Assembly (NCBI RefSeq): GCF_003425685.1
Contig: NZ_QJKM01000002.1
Coordinates: forward strand, 124,001-188,000
Direction: 5' to 3'
Origin: Rhizobium terrae
GTDB taxonomy: Bacteria; Pseudomonadota; Alphaproteobacteria; Rhizobiales; Rhizobiaceae
Length of the DNA stretch: 64,000 bases
The position numbers and the translations under genes were made by a program. Below are positions 45,644-55,578 of this stretch, piece after piece. The first letter of the stretch is position 1. Each line of letters opens with the position of its first letter. The notes beneath the pieces were generated by a model. That model saw nothing but the letters and a program-made list of their open reading frames with translations. It was not told the origin of the DNA and made no database searches.

Positions 45644-45686
45644 AAAGCTTTGCGGGGCCGGATCACAGGCGGCCCCGCAAAGCTTT
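45644..45686. repeat. 17-base-pair perfect hairpin between smc and ppdK
   Basis: AAAGCTTTGCGGGGCCG (45644-45660) pairs exactly with CGGCCCCGCAAAGCTTT (45670-45686) around a nine-base loop. It lies 186 bases beyond the smc stop codon and 144 bases before the ppdK start, both genes reading leftward. There is no clear T-run after it on either strand. It may therefore be a factor-assisted terminator, an RNA-processing or stabilising stem, or a repeated element. Confidence 0.5.
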
Positions 45687-45735
45687 CCGTCCGGGACAGG
45701 AAACCCGAACGGGGGGTGGGAAAACGCCTGACACG

Positions 45736-45768
45736 AGCCATCGCGCGATGGCTGACGCGAAAACGCGT
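45736..45768. repeat. palindrome AGCCATCGCGCGATGGCT plus adjacent small hairpin
   Basis: An 18-base perfect palindrome (45736-45753) is followed immediately by ACGCG-AAAA-CGCGT (45755-45768). Both lie in the same smc-ppdK gap as the two elements above, 104 to 136 bases beyond the smc stop. They may form part of smc transcript termination, or be binding sites; no partner is identified. Confidence 0.4.
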
Positions 45769-45871
45769 TCCATTTCACAATCGAGAAGACACTAATAGCC
45801 TAAAAATTGCATCCCCCATATGGGTGATTCTACGTAAGGAGCGAGCATTTTTACGCCATGTAAAAAATTGC

Positions 45872-48800
45872 TCAGCTTGCCTCCCGCAACAGTTCGGCCG
45901 TCTGAAGATCAACTGAGACCAGTTGAGACACTCCCTGTTCGGCCATGGTGACGCCGAAAAGCCGGTTCATCCGGGCCATGGTGATCGGGTTGTGGGTGAT
46001 GATGATAAAACGGGTCTCGGTGGACGCCGCCATTTCATCCATGAGATTGCAATAGCGTTCCACATTATGGTCGTCGAGCGGTGCATCCACTTCGTCCAGC
46101 ACACAGATCGGCGCCGGATTGGTGAGGAAGACGGCAAAGATCAGCGCCATCGCGGTAAGCGCCTGCTCGCCGCCGGAAAGAAGCGTCATGGTCTGCGGCT
46201 TCTTGCCAGGCGGACGGGCGAGGATTTCGAGGCCTGCTTCTAGCGGGTCGTCCGACTCGATCAACTGCAGCTCCGCCGTACCGCCGCCAAAAAGGTGGGT
46301 GAAGAGCCGCTGGAATTCGGTATTGACCACATCGAAGGCGGCAAGCAGGCGCTCACGCCCCTCGCGGTTCAGGCTTTGGATAGCGCCGCGCAGCTTGCGG
46401 ATCGCATCGATCACGTCGGCGCGTTCGCGCATCAAAAGATCGAGCTTGTCGGAAAGTTCCTTCTGCTCTTCGTCGGCGCGCAGGTTGACGGCGCCGAGCC
46501 GTTCTCGCTCCATGCGCAGCCGATCGACCTCGCGCTCTATCTCGCGGATATCCGGAACGGTCGCATCGGGCTTCAGGCCGCCCAAGCGCAGGACCTCATG
46601 GGGAGGCACCCCGAGCGCCTCGCGGATGCGCTCTTCGCCCTCATGCCGTTTCTCGGCGGCAGAAACCAGACGCTCCTCGGCACGGCCACGCTTTTCCCGC
46701 GCCTCCGCCAGTTCCGACAGTGCGGTTGCGGCAATCCGGTCCGTCTCGCGCTGACGAGTTTCGGCCTCGGCCAGACGGTCGGCCGCGTCGCGGCGCATTT
46801 CCTCGGCCTTCTGCAGTTCGTTCAAAAGCGCGCGGCGCTTGTCGTCGAACTCTTCCGGCGCGGCTTCGAGGTCCGCGATCTCCTCGCGGGCTTCCTCCTC
46901 GCGTTCGCGAAGATTGGCGATATGGCCGGCGGCACTCGCGGCGCGCGCGGTCCAGGAACCTCGCTCCTGCGCGATCGCGGCAAGCCTACGCTTGCGCGCC
47001 TCGGCCTCCCGGCTCAATCCTTCGTAACCTGCGCGAGCCTCGGCCAGAAGACCGCGATCGGTCGCGACCGCCATCTGCTGCTCGCGCAGGCGGTTGTCGA
47101 GGCCGGAAATATCTGGCGCATTTTCCAATTCGGCACGGGCATTCTCTTCCTGGATGCCGAGTTCATCGATCTGGGCGCTGATCTGGTTCAGCGCCTCTGC
47201 CGCCACGTCGCGGCGACGCGTGAGGTCGCCGGACGCCCGTTCGGCGGCGGCCAGCGCGTCACGGGCTTCCGCAAGCTGGCGAGCAGCCATCCGGCCGCGG
47301 TCCCGCGCCTCGGAAAGCTGCCGTTCCCGAGCAGTGATGTTGGACGCCGCTTCGGCAAGCTCCGCCTCGCTCTCGGAGAGCACGATCCGCGCTTCATCGA
47401 TTTCCGCTTCGAGTTCAGAAAGCCGGTTCTTCTGGGAAAGCCGCAATGCGGCAGCGCCGGGCGCCTCGGAGCCGGTGACATGGCCATCCCAGCGATGGAC
47501 GGCGCCTTCCCTGGTCACCAGCCGCTGGCCGGGTTTCAGCAGCGCCATGAGGCGCGCCGCATCGGCGGCCGCGACGATGCCGATCTGGCCGAGCCGGCGG
47601 GCAAGCTCGGGTGGCGCCGTTACGTGGGCGCTCAAAGGCTTCACGCCTTGCGGCAGGCCAGGATCATCTGCTCCATCGCCGTTCAGAGACCAGTAACTGG
47701 GAGCCGTGCTGTCGACGGGGCTTTCGAGATCGTCACCCAGCGCTGCTCCGAGCGCCGCCTCGTAACCGCGATCGACCCGGATCATTTCCGCAACGGCCAC
47801 GAAATCGCCGAGGGCGGCGCCGGCCGCCAGCATTTTTCGAATGGTTCGAGCTTCCGTTTCCAGCGCGTTAAGCGCCGAACGGGCTGCTTCCACGGGTGCA
47901 CGGGCCATCTGCTCATTGGAACGCGCCAACGAAAGCGCGGCTTCGACCTCTTCGGCGATCACGACGGCGTCCTCGACGGCGATTTCCGCCGCCTCCACCG
48001 CCTCGCGCTTCTCAGCCGGATCATCGAGCCCCGCCAACCGCTCGTCCAGAGCGTCGAGTTCGCCATTTGCTTCGGCAAGCTGACGATCGAGGCGCTGGCG
48101 GCGCTCGGCCACGTCGCGGATCAACCGTTCGAGCTGATTACGGCCGGCGGCGGCCTCGGCACGTTCGGCGGTGATCGTCGCAAACAGTTTTTCGCTTGCC
48201 GCAAGTGTGGCGGCCGCGGCCTCGAAGGCTTCACGCAGTTCATCGGCTTTCGAGCCGGAATCGGCGAGCATCTCGTTGAGCTCCGCTTCTTCCTCAGCCA
48301 GCTTCTCGAGAAAGGCGGCATTGTCGGCGGCGAGTTGCTCCTCGCGACGAATGTCTTCGCCAAGCTGGTTCAGCCGACGGGTCAGCTCGTCGCGACGCTT
48401 CAGGAGTCGGCCCGCCTCCTCCTCCAATTGGCCGCGGGCGATCTGCAGACGCTGCAAGGTCGCTCCGGCACGCGCCTCCTCCTCGCGCAGTTCGGGCAGC
48501 CTGAAACCGGCGATCGCCTGGCTCTTGGCGGCCTCCATCTGAGCCTGCGCCTTTTCGGCGACGACGACGGTCGCCTGATTGAGCGCACTCTCGGCCTCGG
48601 CTTCCGCCTCCTTCGCCTGCACCCAGCGGATATGCAAGAGCAGCGCCTCACGAGCGCGGATATCGGCCGACAGCATCTTGAAGCGATTCGCCTGGCGGGC
48701 CTGGCGCTTCAGGCTCTCGATCTGGCTTTCGAGCTGGGTCAGCACATCGTCCAGACGTTCGAGATTGCTTTCGGCGGCGCGCAGGCGCAGTTCAGCCTCG

Positions 48801-49333
48801 TGGCGGCGGGAATGCAGGCCCGAAATGCCGGCAGCCTCTTCGAGCAACTGGCGGCGCGCCTGCGGTTTTGCCTGGATCAGTTCGCCGATCCGGCCCTGTC
48901 CGACCATCGATGGCGACCTTGCGCCGGTCGAGGCGTCGGCGAACAGGAGCTGCACGTCCTTGGCGCGCGCCTCTTTGCCGTTGATGCGGTAGATCGAGCC
49001 CGACTCGCGCTCGATGCGGCGGGTCACCTGGATCTCATCGGCATCGTTGAAGGCAGCGGGCGCCGTGCGATCGGCATTGTCGAGATAAAGGCCGACTTCC
49101 GCCGTATTGCGGGCCGGCCGATTGCCGGAACCGGAAAAGATCACATCGTCCATGCCGGACGCGCGCATGTTCTTGTAGGAATTCTCTCCCATCACCCAGC
49201 GAAGCGCTTCGACAAGGTTCGACTTGCCGCAGCCGTTCGGGCCGACCACGCCGGTCAACCCGCGCTCGATGATGAATTCCGTCGGCTCGACGAAGGACTT
49301 GAACCCGACGAGGCGCAGCTTGTTGAATTTCAT
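45872..49333 (-). CDS. smc: chromosome segregation protein SMC
   Basis: ATPase that with ScpA/ScpB compacts and helps segregate the chromosome. The 1153-residue protein has an N-terminal head with Walker A GPNGCGKSN (residues 31-39) and a long coiled coil rich in Ala/Glu/Arg. A hinge lies around residues 490-640 (VDRGYEAALGAALGDDLESP), followed by a returning coiled coil. The C-terminal head carries signature TLLSGGEQALTAMAL and Walker B ICVLDEVDAPLDDHN. The length is normal. It follows the DsbA-like gene by 36 bases, as in other Rhizobiaceae. Confidence 0.96.
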   Translation of the reverse strand: MKFNKLRLVGFKSFVEPTEFIIERGLTGVVGPNGCGKSNLVEALRWVMGENSYKNMRASGMDDVIFSGSGNRPARNTAEVGLYLDNADRTAPAAFNDADEIQVTRRIERESGSIYRINGKEARAKDVQLLFADASTGARSPSMVGQGRIGELIQAKPQARRQLLEEAAGISGLHSRRHEAELRLRAAESNLERLDDVLTQLESQIESLKRQARQANRFKMLSADIRAREALLLHIRWVQAKEAEAEAESALNQATVVVAEKAQAQMEAAKSQAIAGFRLPELREEEARAGATLQRLQIARGQLEEEAGRLLKRRDELTRRLNQLGEDIRREEQLAADNAAFLEKLAEEEAELNEMLADSGSKADELREAFEAAAATLAASEKLFATITAERAEAAAGRNQLERLIRDVAERRQRLDRQLAEANGELDALDERLAGLDDPAEKREAVEAAEIAVEDAVVIAEEVEAALSLARSNEQMARAPVEAARSALNALETEARTIRKMLAAGAALGDFVAVAEMIRVDRGYEAALGAALGDDLESPVDSTAPSYWSLNGDGADDPGLPQGVKPLSAHVTAPPELARRLGQIGIVAAADAARLMALLKPGQRLVTREGAVHRWDGHVTGSEAPGAAALRLSQKNRLSELEAEIDEARIVLSESEAELAEAASNITARERQLSEARDRGRMAARQLAEARDALAAAERASGDLTRRRDVAAEALNQISAQIDELGIQEENARAELENAPDISGLDNRLREQQMAVATDRGLLAEARAGYEGLSREAEARKRRLAAIAQERGSWTARAASAAGHIANLREREEEAREEIADLEAAPEEFDDKRRALLNELQKAEEMRRDAADRLAEAETRQRETDRIAATALSELAEAREKRGRAEERLVSAAEKRHEGEERIREALGVPPHEVLRLGGLKPDATVPDIREIEREVDRLRMERERLGAVNLRADEEQKELSDKLDLLMRERADVIDAIRKLRGAIQSLNREGRERLLAAFDVVNTEFQRLFTHLFGGGTAELQLIESDDPLEAGLEILARPPGKKPQTMTLLSGGEQALTAMALIFAVFLTNPAPICVLDEVDAPLDDHNVERYCNLMDEMAASTETRFIIITHNPITMARMNRLFGVTMAEQGVSQLVSVDLQTAELLREAS

Positions 49334-49369
49334 GCCGCGCCCCTCACCTTCCCGTCAGGAAGGATGTGC

Positions 49370-50074
49370 TCACAATAGACTGTCGAAAAGCTTCGACATG
49401 GATTCAACCGACATGTCTCCCGAATACTTCTTGCCGTTGATCAGGAAGGTCGGCGTGGAATTCACGCCGAATTCATCCGCCCCGCGCTTGGTCACGGCAT
49501 TCACATCATCGAGAAGCTTCTGGTTCGTCAAGCAGGCTTCAAAACTCTGCTGTGAGTAACCGGCAAGCTTGACGCTCTGAAGCAGCGAACCGCGCACGTC
49601 GCCGTTCGCCGGAGCTGCCCAGGCACGCTGCTGCTTGAAGAGCATCGACACCATCGGGAAATATTGCGCCGGCGTCGACAGCTGCTTCGGATCCTGCGGG
49701 TTGCAGCGAGCCAACATGAAAGCAGCCGTCGCGACCGGATCGAAGGGGAACTCGCGGATGATGAAGCGGACCTTGCCGGTGTCGATATATTTGGTCTTGA
49801 TCGTATCGAAGGTCTTGTTGTGGAAATTGGCGCAGTGCGGACAAGTCATCGACATGTATTCGATGACTTGGACCGGAGCCTTCTCGTCGCCGAGCGCCAT
49901 CTCCGGCAGGGCTCCGGGCTTTAGAGCAGCAGCCATGTCCACATCGCCCTGGGCTTCCGGCATCTCCTGCGCAAAGGCCTCGGAAGCGCCGAGCGGCAGC
50001 GCCAGGCAAAGGGCAGTAACCGCCACTCCGCCGAGGAGCGCGCGCCTGGTCATGGTCATATCGTTCATCTGCAT
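49370..50074 (-). CDS. DsbA-like thioredoxin-fold periplasmic protein
   Basis: A 234-residue exported thiol oxidoreductase-like protein. The N-terminus contains MTMTRRALLGGVAVTALCLA, a hydrophobic signal with paired arginines (Sec or possibly Tat), ending near FAQ. The thioredoxin domain has the active site SMTCPHCANFHNKTF (CPHC) and the cis-proline segment FGVNSTPTFLINGKKYSG. It probably introduces or shuffles disulfides in envelope proteins. It is transcribed with smc, 36 bases downstream. I take the ATG at 50074; another ATG two codons later is possible. Confidence 0.85.
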   Translation of the reverse strand: MQMNDMTMTRRALLGGVAVTALCLALPLGASEAFAQEMPEAQGDVDMAAALKPGALPEMALGDEKAPVQVIEYMSMTCPHCANFHNKTFDTIKTKYIDTGKVRFIIREFPFDPVATAAFMLARCNPQDPKQLSTPAQYFPMVSMLFKQQRAWAAPANGDVRGSLLQSVKLAGYSQQSFEACLTNQKLLDDVNAVTKRGADEFGVNSTPTFLINGKKYSGDMSVESMSKLFDSLL

Positions 50075-50218
50075 AAAACACCCGTGTTCGAGAGGTCTTG
50101 AATAGATCGATTTTCCGTATCGCGGCGCCCGAACGCGAACAAGCTGTCGATAGGCAAATCTCTTCAAAGAATTGTGACAAATCCGAGGTCTATCAGGCCG
50201 CTCGCGAAGCTTTGCTTT

Positions 50219-50752
50219 TCAGGACCGGGGCTTTTTCTGCAGTACGGCGGTGCCGAGCCGCTCCACCGCCTTTTTCAAGGCCTCGCTTTCGATGCCTTCG
50301 ACCATCGTTTCCAGACGCTTTGCCGCCTCGCCTCGCAGCGGCGGTGGCTTTCTCGGGTGTTTGAAGGCCTGCGACACCGGCTTTTGAACGATACGAATCT
50401 GGCGCACAGCAGGAAAACCGAAAAAGCCGTTGATACGGGAAATCAGCTCGCCCTGAGCATGGGTGAGAAAAAGCGCGCGCGCGCCTTCGCAGGCAACCGT
50501 CAGGACGCCCGGCTGATGGCCGCCGCCCGCGCCGGAACCTTCATCGCGACGCGGCCAGGCGATCTTTTCCGGCCGGGTGCAATCGGCGAAATCCTCGCCG
50601 GCGATCTCGTCCCAAGAGCCGAGCAGCGCCGTCGAAATGCCGGCGCGGCGAGCCAATACCGGATCGAGGATACCGTTTGCCACTTCGGCAATCTGCATTT
50701 CACCCCGGCGGCCACCTTTCTTGGGATAACCTGTTGTTTTCGACATGTTCAT
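50219..50752 (-). CDS. DUF721 protein, DciA-like
   Basis: A 177-residue DUF721 protein. The conserved central part is visible as ISTALLGSWDEIAGEDFADCTRPEKIAWPR followed by VLTVACEGARALFLTHAQGELISRINGFFG and the late VRQIRIVQ strand. DciA proteins help load the replicative helicase in bacteria without DnaC. The C-terminal 70 residues are basic and proline-rich. An AGGA sits nine bases ahead of the ATG at 50752; ATG 50746 is an alternative. It is divergent from mutY (82 bases apart), a common arrangement in Rhizobiaceae. Confidence 0.82.
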   Translation of the reverse strand: MNMSKTTGYPKKGGRRGEMQIAEVANGILDPVLARRAGISTALLGSWDEIAGEDFADCTRPEKIAWPRRDEGSGAGGGHQPGVLTVACEGARALFLTHAQGELISRINGFFGFPAVRQIRIVQKPVSQAFKHPRKPPPLRGEAAKRLETMVEGIESEALKKAVERLGTAVLQKKPRS

Positions 50753-50833
50753 GGCCGTTTTCCTGGCTGCCATCCTTGATGGCGGCGCATACTTCTCACA
50801 AGTATATGGCATCTCATCCCGCAACGGCAAACA

Positions 50834-51928
50834 ATGCTCCATACGCTTCCGGAAATAGCCAGATCGGCGCATGCCGAAAAACTGCTCTCCTGGTACGACC
50901 GGCATCACCGGGAACTGCCGTGGCGGGTGAGCCCGGCTGCGGCGAAGACGGGAAAACGCGCCGACCCCTACCACATCTGGCTTTCGGAAGTGATGCTGCA
51001 GCAGACGACGGTGCAGGCGGTCAAACCATATTTTGCGAAATTCCTGAAGCTCTGGCCGACGGTGACCGACCTTGCCGCGGCTCCCGTCGACGATGTCATG
51101 GCCGCGTGGGCCGGTCTTGGATATTACGCCCGCGCCCGCAATCTGAAGAAATGCGCCGAGGCGGTGGCAACCGAACACGGCGGTGTCTTTCCAGACACGG
51201 AGGACGGCCTGAGGGCGCTTCCCGGTATCGGAGACTATACGTCCGCGGCAGTTGCAGCGATCGCCTTTGATCGCCAATCGGCAGTGATGGACGGCAATGT
51301 CGAGCGGGTCGTTTCACGGCTCTACGCCATCGATGCGCCGCTTCCCGGCTCGAAACCGACGATAAAGGCCAGGGTCGTCGAACTTACGCCCGCAGCCCGG
51401 CCGGGGGATTTCGCCCAGGCGATGATGGATCTCGGCGCCACGATCTGCACGCCGAAACGGCCGGCCTGCGCACTCTGTCCCTTCCGCAACGACTGCCTCG
51501 CCTTTGCCGCACACGATCCGGAATGCTTTCCGGTAAAAGCCGCCAAGAAGGACAAGCCGGTACGGCTAGGAGCCGCCTTTATCGCCGTGACGCCGGCTGG
51601 CGAGATCCTGCTCAGACGTCGGATTGACAGTGGACTGCTTGGCGGCATGACGGAGGTGCCGACAACCGCCTGGACCTCACGGCTCGATGGCGGCTTAACC
51701 GTGGATCACGCCCCCCTCCCGGCGGATTGGGAGGCTTGCGGTACGGTTACGCATGTCTTCACCCATTTCGAACTTCGACTCTCAGTCTTCCGCGCGAAGG
51801 TTGAAAAAGCTGTCACGGACGGGTGGTGGGAGCCCGTGGCAAATCTTGGGACGCAGGCGCTTCCGACTGTCATGAAAAAAGCGATCACGCAGGCTATTCC
51901 ACTCGCCTTCGCAACAAGCCCCAACTGA
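50834..51928 (+). CDS. mutY: A/G-specific adenine DNA glycosylase
   Basis: Removes adenine mispaired with 8-oxoguanine. The 364-residue protein has the N-terminal LPWRVSPAA block, MLQQTTVQAVKPYF, the helix-hairpin-helix LPGIGDYTSAAVAAIAF with the catalytic aspartate in MDGNVERV. The iron-sulfur cysteines follow in C-TPKRPA-C-AL-C-PFRND-C spacing. The C-terminal part is a NUDIX-like domain that recognises oxoguanine (GGMTEVPTTAW, THVFTHFELRL). All core residues are intact. Confidence 0.95.
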   Translation: MLHTLPEIARSAHAEKLLSWYDRHHRELPWRVSPAAAKTGKRADPYHIWLSEVMLQQTTVQAVKPYFAKFLKLWPTVTDLAAAPVDDVMAAWAGLGYYARARNLKKCAEAVATEHGGVFPDTEDGLRALPGIGDYTSAAVAAIAFDRQSAVMDGNVERVVSRLYAIDAPLPGSKPTIKARVVELTPAARPGDFAQAMMDLGATICTPKRPACALCPFRNDCLAFAAHDPECFPVKAAKKDKPVRLGAAFIAVTPAGEILLRRRIDSGLLGGMTEVPTTAWTSRLDGGLTVDHAPLPADWEACGTVTHVFTHFELRLSVFRAKVEKAVTDGWWEPVANLGTQALPTVMKKAITQAIPLAFATSPN

Positions 51929-51950
51929 TTCTCTCGAAGGATTTCTGACA

Positions 51951-52562
51951 GTGGCCAAAATCGACCACATCGTTTTCGACATCGGCAAGGTATTGATCCA
52001 TTACGACCCCACCCTTCCCTTCAGCCGCATCATTCCCAACGCGGAGGAACGGAAATGGTTCTTCGAAAACGTCTGCACCCATGAATGGAACCTGGAGCAG
52101 GATCGCGGCCGCACATGGGAAGATGCCGAGGCAGTATTGATCGCCGTGCATCCGGAGCGCGAGGAGCAGATCCGCGCCTTTCGCAAATACTGGCACGAAA
52201 TGGTGCCGCATGCCTATGAAGGCTCGGTCGCCATCATGGAAGATCTGATCGACAAGGGCCGCGACGTCACCATGCTCACCAATTTCGCAGCCGACACTTT
52301 TGTCGACGCCAGGAAGATCTTCCCCTTCCTGAACAAGCCGCGCGGCGTGACCGTTTCCGGCGAGATCGGTCTGATCAAGCCGGACGTGGCGATCTACGAT
52401 AAGCATACCCACGATTTCGGCCTTGTGCCGGAGGCGACGATATTCATCGACGACAGCTACCCGAATGTGGAAGGCGCGCGTGCCGCCGGCTGGCAGGCGG
52501 TGCATTTCAAGGACCCGGAAACGCTGAGGCAGGATCTGATCGCACATGGGGTGGAAATGTAA
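51951..52562 (+). CDS. HAD-IA family hydrolase (YihX-like)
   Basis: A 203-residue haloacid-dehalogenase-like protein. Motif I is IVFDIGKVLIHYD, with the nucleophilic aspartate kept and glycine at the second acid position, as in the YihX group. Motif II is MLTNFA, motif III includes the lysine of EIGLIKPDVAIYD, and motif IV is IFIDDSYPNVEGARAAGW. It probably acts on a small phosphorylated metabolite. The start is GTG at 51951, 22 bases after mutY, with GAAGGA upstream, so the two may be co-transcribed. Confidence 0.85.
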   Translation: MAKIDHIVFDIGKVLIHYDPTLPFSRIIPNAEERKWFFENVCTHEWNLEQDRGRTWEDAEAVLIAVHPEREEQIRAFRKYWHEMVPHAYEGSVAIMEDLIDKGRDVTMLTNFAADTFVDARKIFPFLNKPRGVTVSGEIGLIKPDVAIYDKHTHDFGLVPEATIFIDDSYPNVEGARAAGWQAVHFKDPETLRQDLIAHGVEM

Positions 52563-53128
52563 GGAGTGGAACCCTCGGGAAGCAGCGCCGGCGCCCTCGC
52601 TCAGGAAGCGAACTGTCGATCAGGGCGCCGGCGGAAACCGGACCGCCCGACGGGCTGCAGGTCCAATAATTTTGACTTTTTGATTTTCTGAGGCGGATAA
52701 AGCGCCCATTGCCGCTGACCAACTCTATGCCGCCATCGGCCAGTTTCTGAACCCTGCGAATCGGAAATCACCATCGAGCTTGAAGACCTAAACGTGTCCA
52801 TCGCTCAATGCGCGATCGCTTATGTCAATGAAGACCGGGGGTTCCCATCCGCGATGGCTTAACCCATGGCATCTCCCCTGGCGCCAGGGCCAAGACATGC
52901 CCAGGATCGATCCGCAAATGGCTTTTTGAACCAGGAATACAATACCGTGGCCGCCGAGGTGTCGGACTCGCCAAATCGGGAGCTAAGCGCTGCTTCGGTC
53001 GAGATCGAACCTAAACCAAAAAGAAATGACGCCCGGGGTCAGCCTCCCCGGGCGTCAATTATCCTCGTCCGGGACTAGAGGTACAAACCGGACAAGGAAT
53101 TCCATTCAATCTGGCAGGGACAGGTGGA
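52563..53128. other. gene-free stretch between the HAD gene and ccrM
   Basis: The 566 bases hold no supported gene. Near the left end the arms CGCCGGCGCCCT (52586-52597) and AGGGCGCCGGCG (52622-52633) are exact reverse complements around a 24-base loop. They lie 24 bases past the HAD stop and are a likely transcript end for the mutY-HAD unit, although the T-rich run (52670-52690) comes only later. At the right end is the minus-strand terminator described separately. The middle (52700-53000) contains short broken frames only; I looked for transposase remnants and cannot support any. Confidence 0.45.
53028..53056 (-). terminator. intrinsic terminator of ccrM
   Basis: GACGCCCGGGG (53028-53038) pairs exactly with CCCCGGGCGTC (53046-53056) around a seven-base loop. 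On the minus strand the stem is followed by ATTTCTTTTTGG, a T-rich tail. It lies 72 bases beyond the ccrM stop codon and in the right orientation to end that transcript. Confidence 0.75.
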
Positions 53129-54301
<1,173 letters not shown>

Positions 54302-54303
54302 TT

Positions 54304-54325
54304 ATGGTTACCTATTTTGGTTACC
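54304..54325. promoter_or_regulatory. direct repeat upstream of ccrM, possible regulator site
   Basis: GGTTACC occurs twice, at 54306-54312 and 54319-54325, separated by six bases, 45 to 66 bases before the ccrM start. On the ccrM strand the first unit reads GTAACCAT (54311-54304), one mismatch from the CtrA half-site TTAACCAT known to act on Caulobacter ccrM. The spacing does not fit the full TTAA-N7-TTAA consensus, so CtrA binding is only a possibility. Confidence 0.25.
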
Positions 54326-54397
54326 AAACACTGAAAGCGCTGCACGATTTTGAGAAAAATTTCCGAGGCGAGCGAATTGGACAATGCCGGTGTTTCT

Positions 54398-55111
54398 TCA
54401 GCGGGCGACCAGATCGATCTCGGCATCGCTAAAGCCGAACGTCTTCATCATGACCCGATGATCGGCAGAACCGAGATAAGAAAGCAAAGCATCGTCGACC
54501 GCTTGCCTGAATGAATCAGCCGATCTGTGAAAGGCGAATGACCCGAAAGCCGGTTCCTTCTCGTCTCTCCCGACGGTCACGATCTCCAGGGCCAGATCCC
54601 GGTTCTGTTCGAGGTAACCGGCATGCGCCCGCGCCACACTTGCATAGGCGTCCGCACGTCCCTCAAGCACGGCGGTCGCGGCATCCGCATAGGTTTCGAA
54701 GACCAGGATGCGATCGTCCGGCATGCCGAATTCGACGGCGGAGCGATGCTGGAACTGGTCGCGGATGACGGCAAGCCTGCAGTCCTTCACCTTCGCCGCG
54801 GATCTGTAGCCGGCGAGATGCAGAGGATTGCCCCGCCGCACCAGCAGCCCGTCCGGCAGGGCCCAGATCGGCCGGCTGAAACCCACAATCCTTCGGCGCT
54901 CCTCGGTCGCGAAAAGCCCGGTCGTCATCCGCCAGCGGCCGTCCGCCAGTCCAGGAAGGAGCTGTGCGAATTCCGTCTCGGCCATGTCCACATCGTCAAT
55001 GCCGATGGTCGCAAGCACCGTCCGCGCAAGCTCGACATCGCAGCCGGTGACGCTTCCATCCGGTCGGCGATAGTTGAAGGGAGGTTCAATGAGAAAAGCG
55101 AAATCGGCCAT
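54398..55111 (-). CDS. solute-binding-protein-like domain protein without signal peptide
   Basis: A 237-residue protein of the periplasmic amino-acid-binding (SBP family 3) fold. The opening FAFLIEPPFNYRRPDGSVTGCDVELARTVL and the later GLFATEERRRIVGFSRPI and VFETYADAATAVLEGRADAY are classic. Unlike true transport receptors it starts directly with the domain and has no signal sequence. No permease or ATPase genes are adjacent. It may be a cytoplasmic relic or have an upstream start I missed; no good start further upstream was seen. Confidence 0.75.
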   Translation of the reverse strand: MADFAFLIEPPFNYRRPDGSVTGCDVELARTVLATIGIDDVDMAETEFAQLLPGLADGRWRMTTGLFATEERRRIVGFSRPIWALPDGLLVRRGNPLHLAGYRSAAKVKDCRLAVIRDQFQHRSAVEFGMPDDRILVFETYADAATAVLEGRADAYASVARAHAGYLEQNRDLALEIVTVGRDEKEPAFGSFAFHRSADSFRQAVDDALLSYLGSADHRVMMKTFGFSDAEIDLVAR

Positions 55112-55176
55112 GGATGGCGTATAGCATGGAACATCGGAAGACGCTCCGTTAAGTTTCCTTCCCCTCCCAAAATGTC

Positions 55177-55206
55177 AGGCCTGCCGCTACAGGTCGCGGC
55201 AGGCCT
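55177..55206 (-). terminator. intrinsic terminator of the NIPSNAP/monooxygenase operon
   Basis: AGGCCTGCCGC (55177-55187) and GCGGCAGGCCT (55196-55206) are perfect complements around an eight-base loop. On the minus strand the stem is followed by GACATTTTGGG, giving a short T-run. It lies 24 bases past the stop at 55231, in the right orientation for the two small genes 55231-55904. Confidence 0.65.
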
Positions 55207-55230
55207 TTCAAAGGGTACGTTGTGCTGCCA

Positions 55231-55578
55231 TCAGGCCGCATGCACCTCGCGGCTGTCGGCAGGCGCCTCGGCGCGTTCGAACATGCCGTAATCGCGCAGG
55301 ACATGGCCTATGCGCAGGCGATAATCGGCGAAGATACCGTTGCGGCCGGCCTGCTGGGCTGCCCGATGGGCTTCGAGATTGCGCCACTGACGCACCGCCT
55401 CCTCATCGCGCCAGAAGGAGAGCGACAAAAGCTTGCCGCGCATGGTGAGGCTCTCGAAACGTTCGATCGAGATGAACCCGTCGATCCTTTCGAGCTCGAC
55501 CCGCAGTTCGCCCGCAAGATCCAGATATTTGTGACGTTCGCCCATATAGGGCACGACTTCGAAAATGACGGCGATCAT
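55231..55578 (-). CDS. antibiotic-biosynthesis-monooxygenase-like (ABM) protein
   Basis: A 115-residue dimeric-ferredoxin-like protein. The ABM pattern is visible: MIAVIFEVVPYMGERHKYLDLAG, LERIDGFISIERFESLTMRGKLLSLSFWRDEEAVRQWRN and a late HVLRDYGMFERAEAP. Members bind or oxidise small molecules without cofactors; no substrate is known. It overlaps the preceding NIPSNAP gene by four bases (ATGA), so the two are translationally coupled, and is followed by a terminator. Confidence 0.85.
   Translation of the reverse strand: MIAVIFEVVPYMGERHKYLDLAGELRVELERIDGFISIERFESLTMRGKLLSLSFWRDEEAVRQWRNLEAHRAAQQAGRNGIFADYRLRIGHVLRDYGMFERAEAPADSREVHAA

Noticed and set aside
46295..49378. Very long plus-strand open frame (about 1000 codons) antisense to smc
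   Set aside because: It is the mirror of a high-GC coding region with strong third-position bias; the translated sequence has no recognisable family, while the minus strand gives a textbook SMC protein.
52640..53020. Possible transposase remnant in the gap before ccrM
   Set aside because: Short translated pieces look vaguely protein-like, but no transposase motif, terminal inverted repeats or target duplication could be seen.
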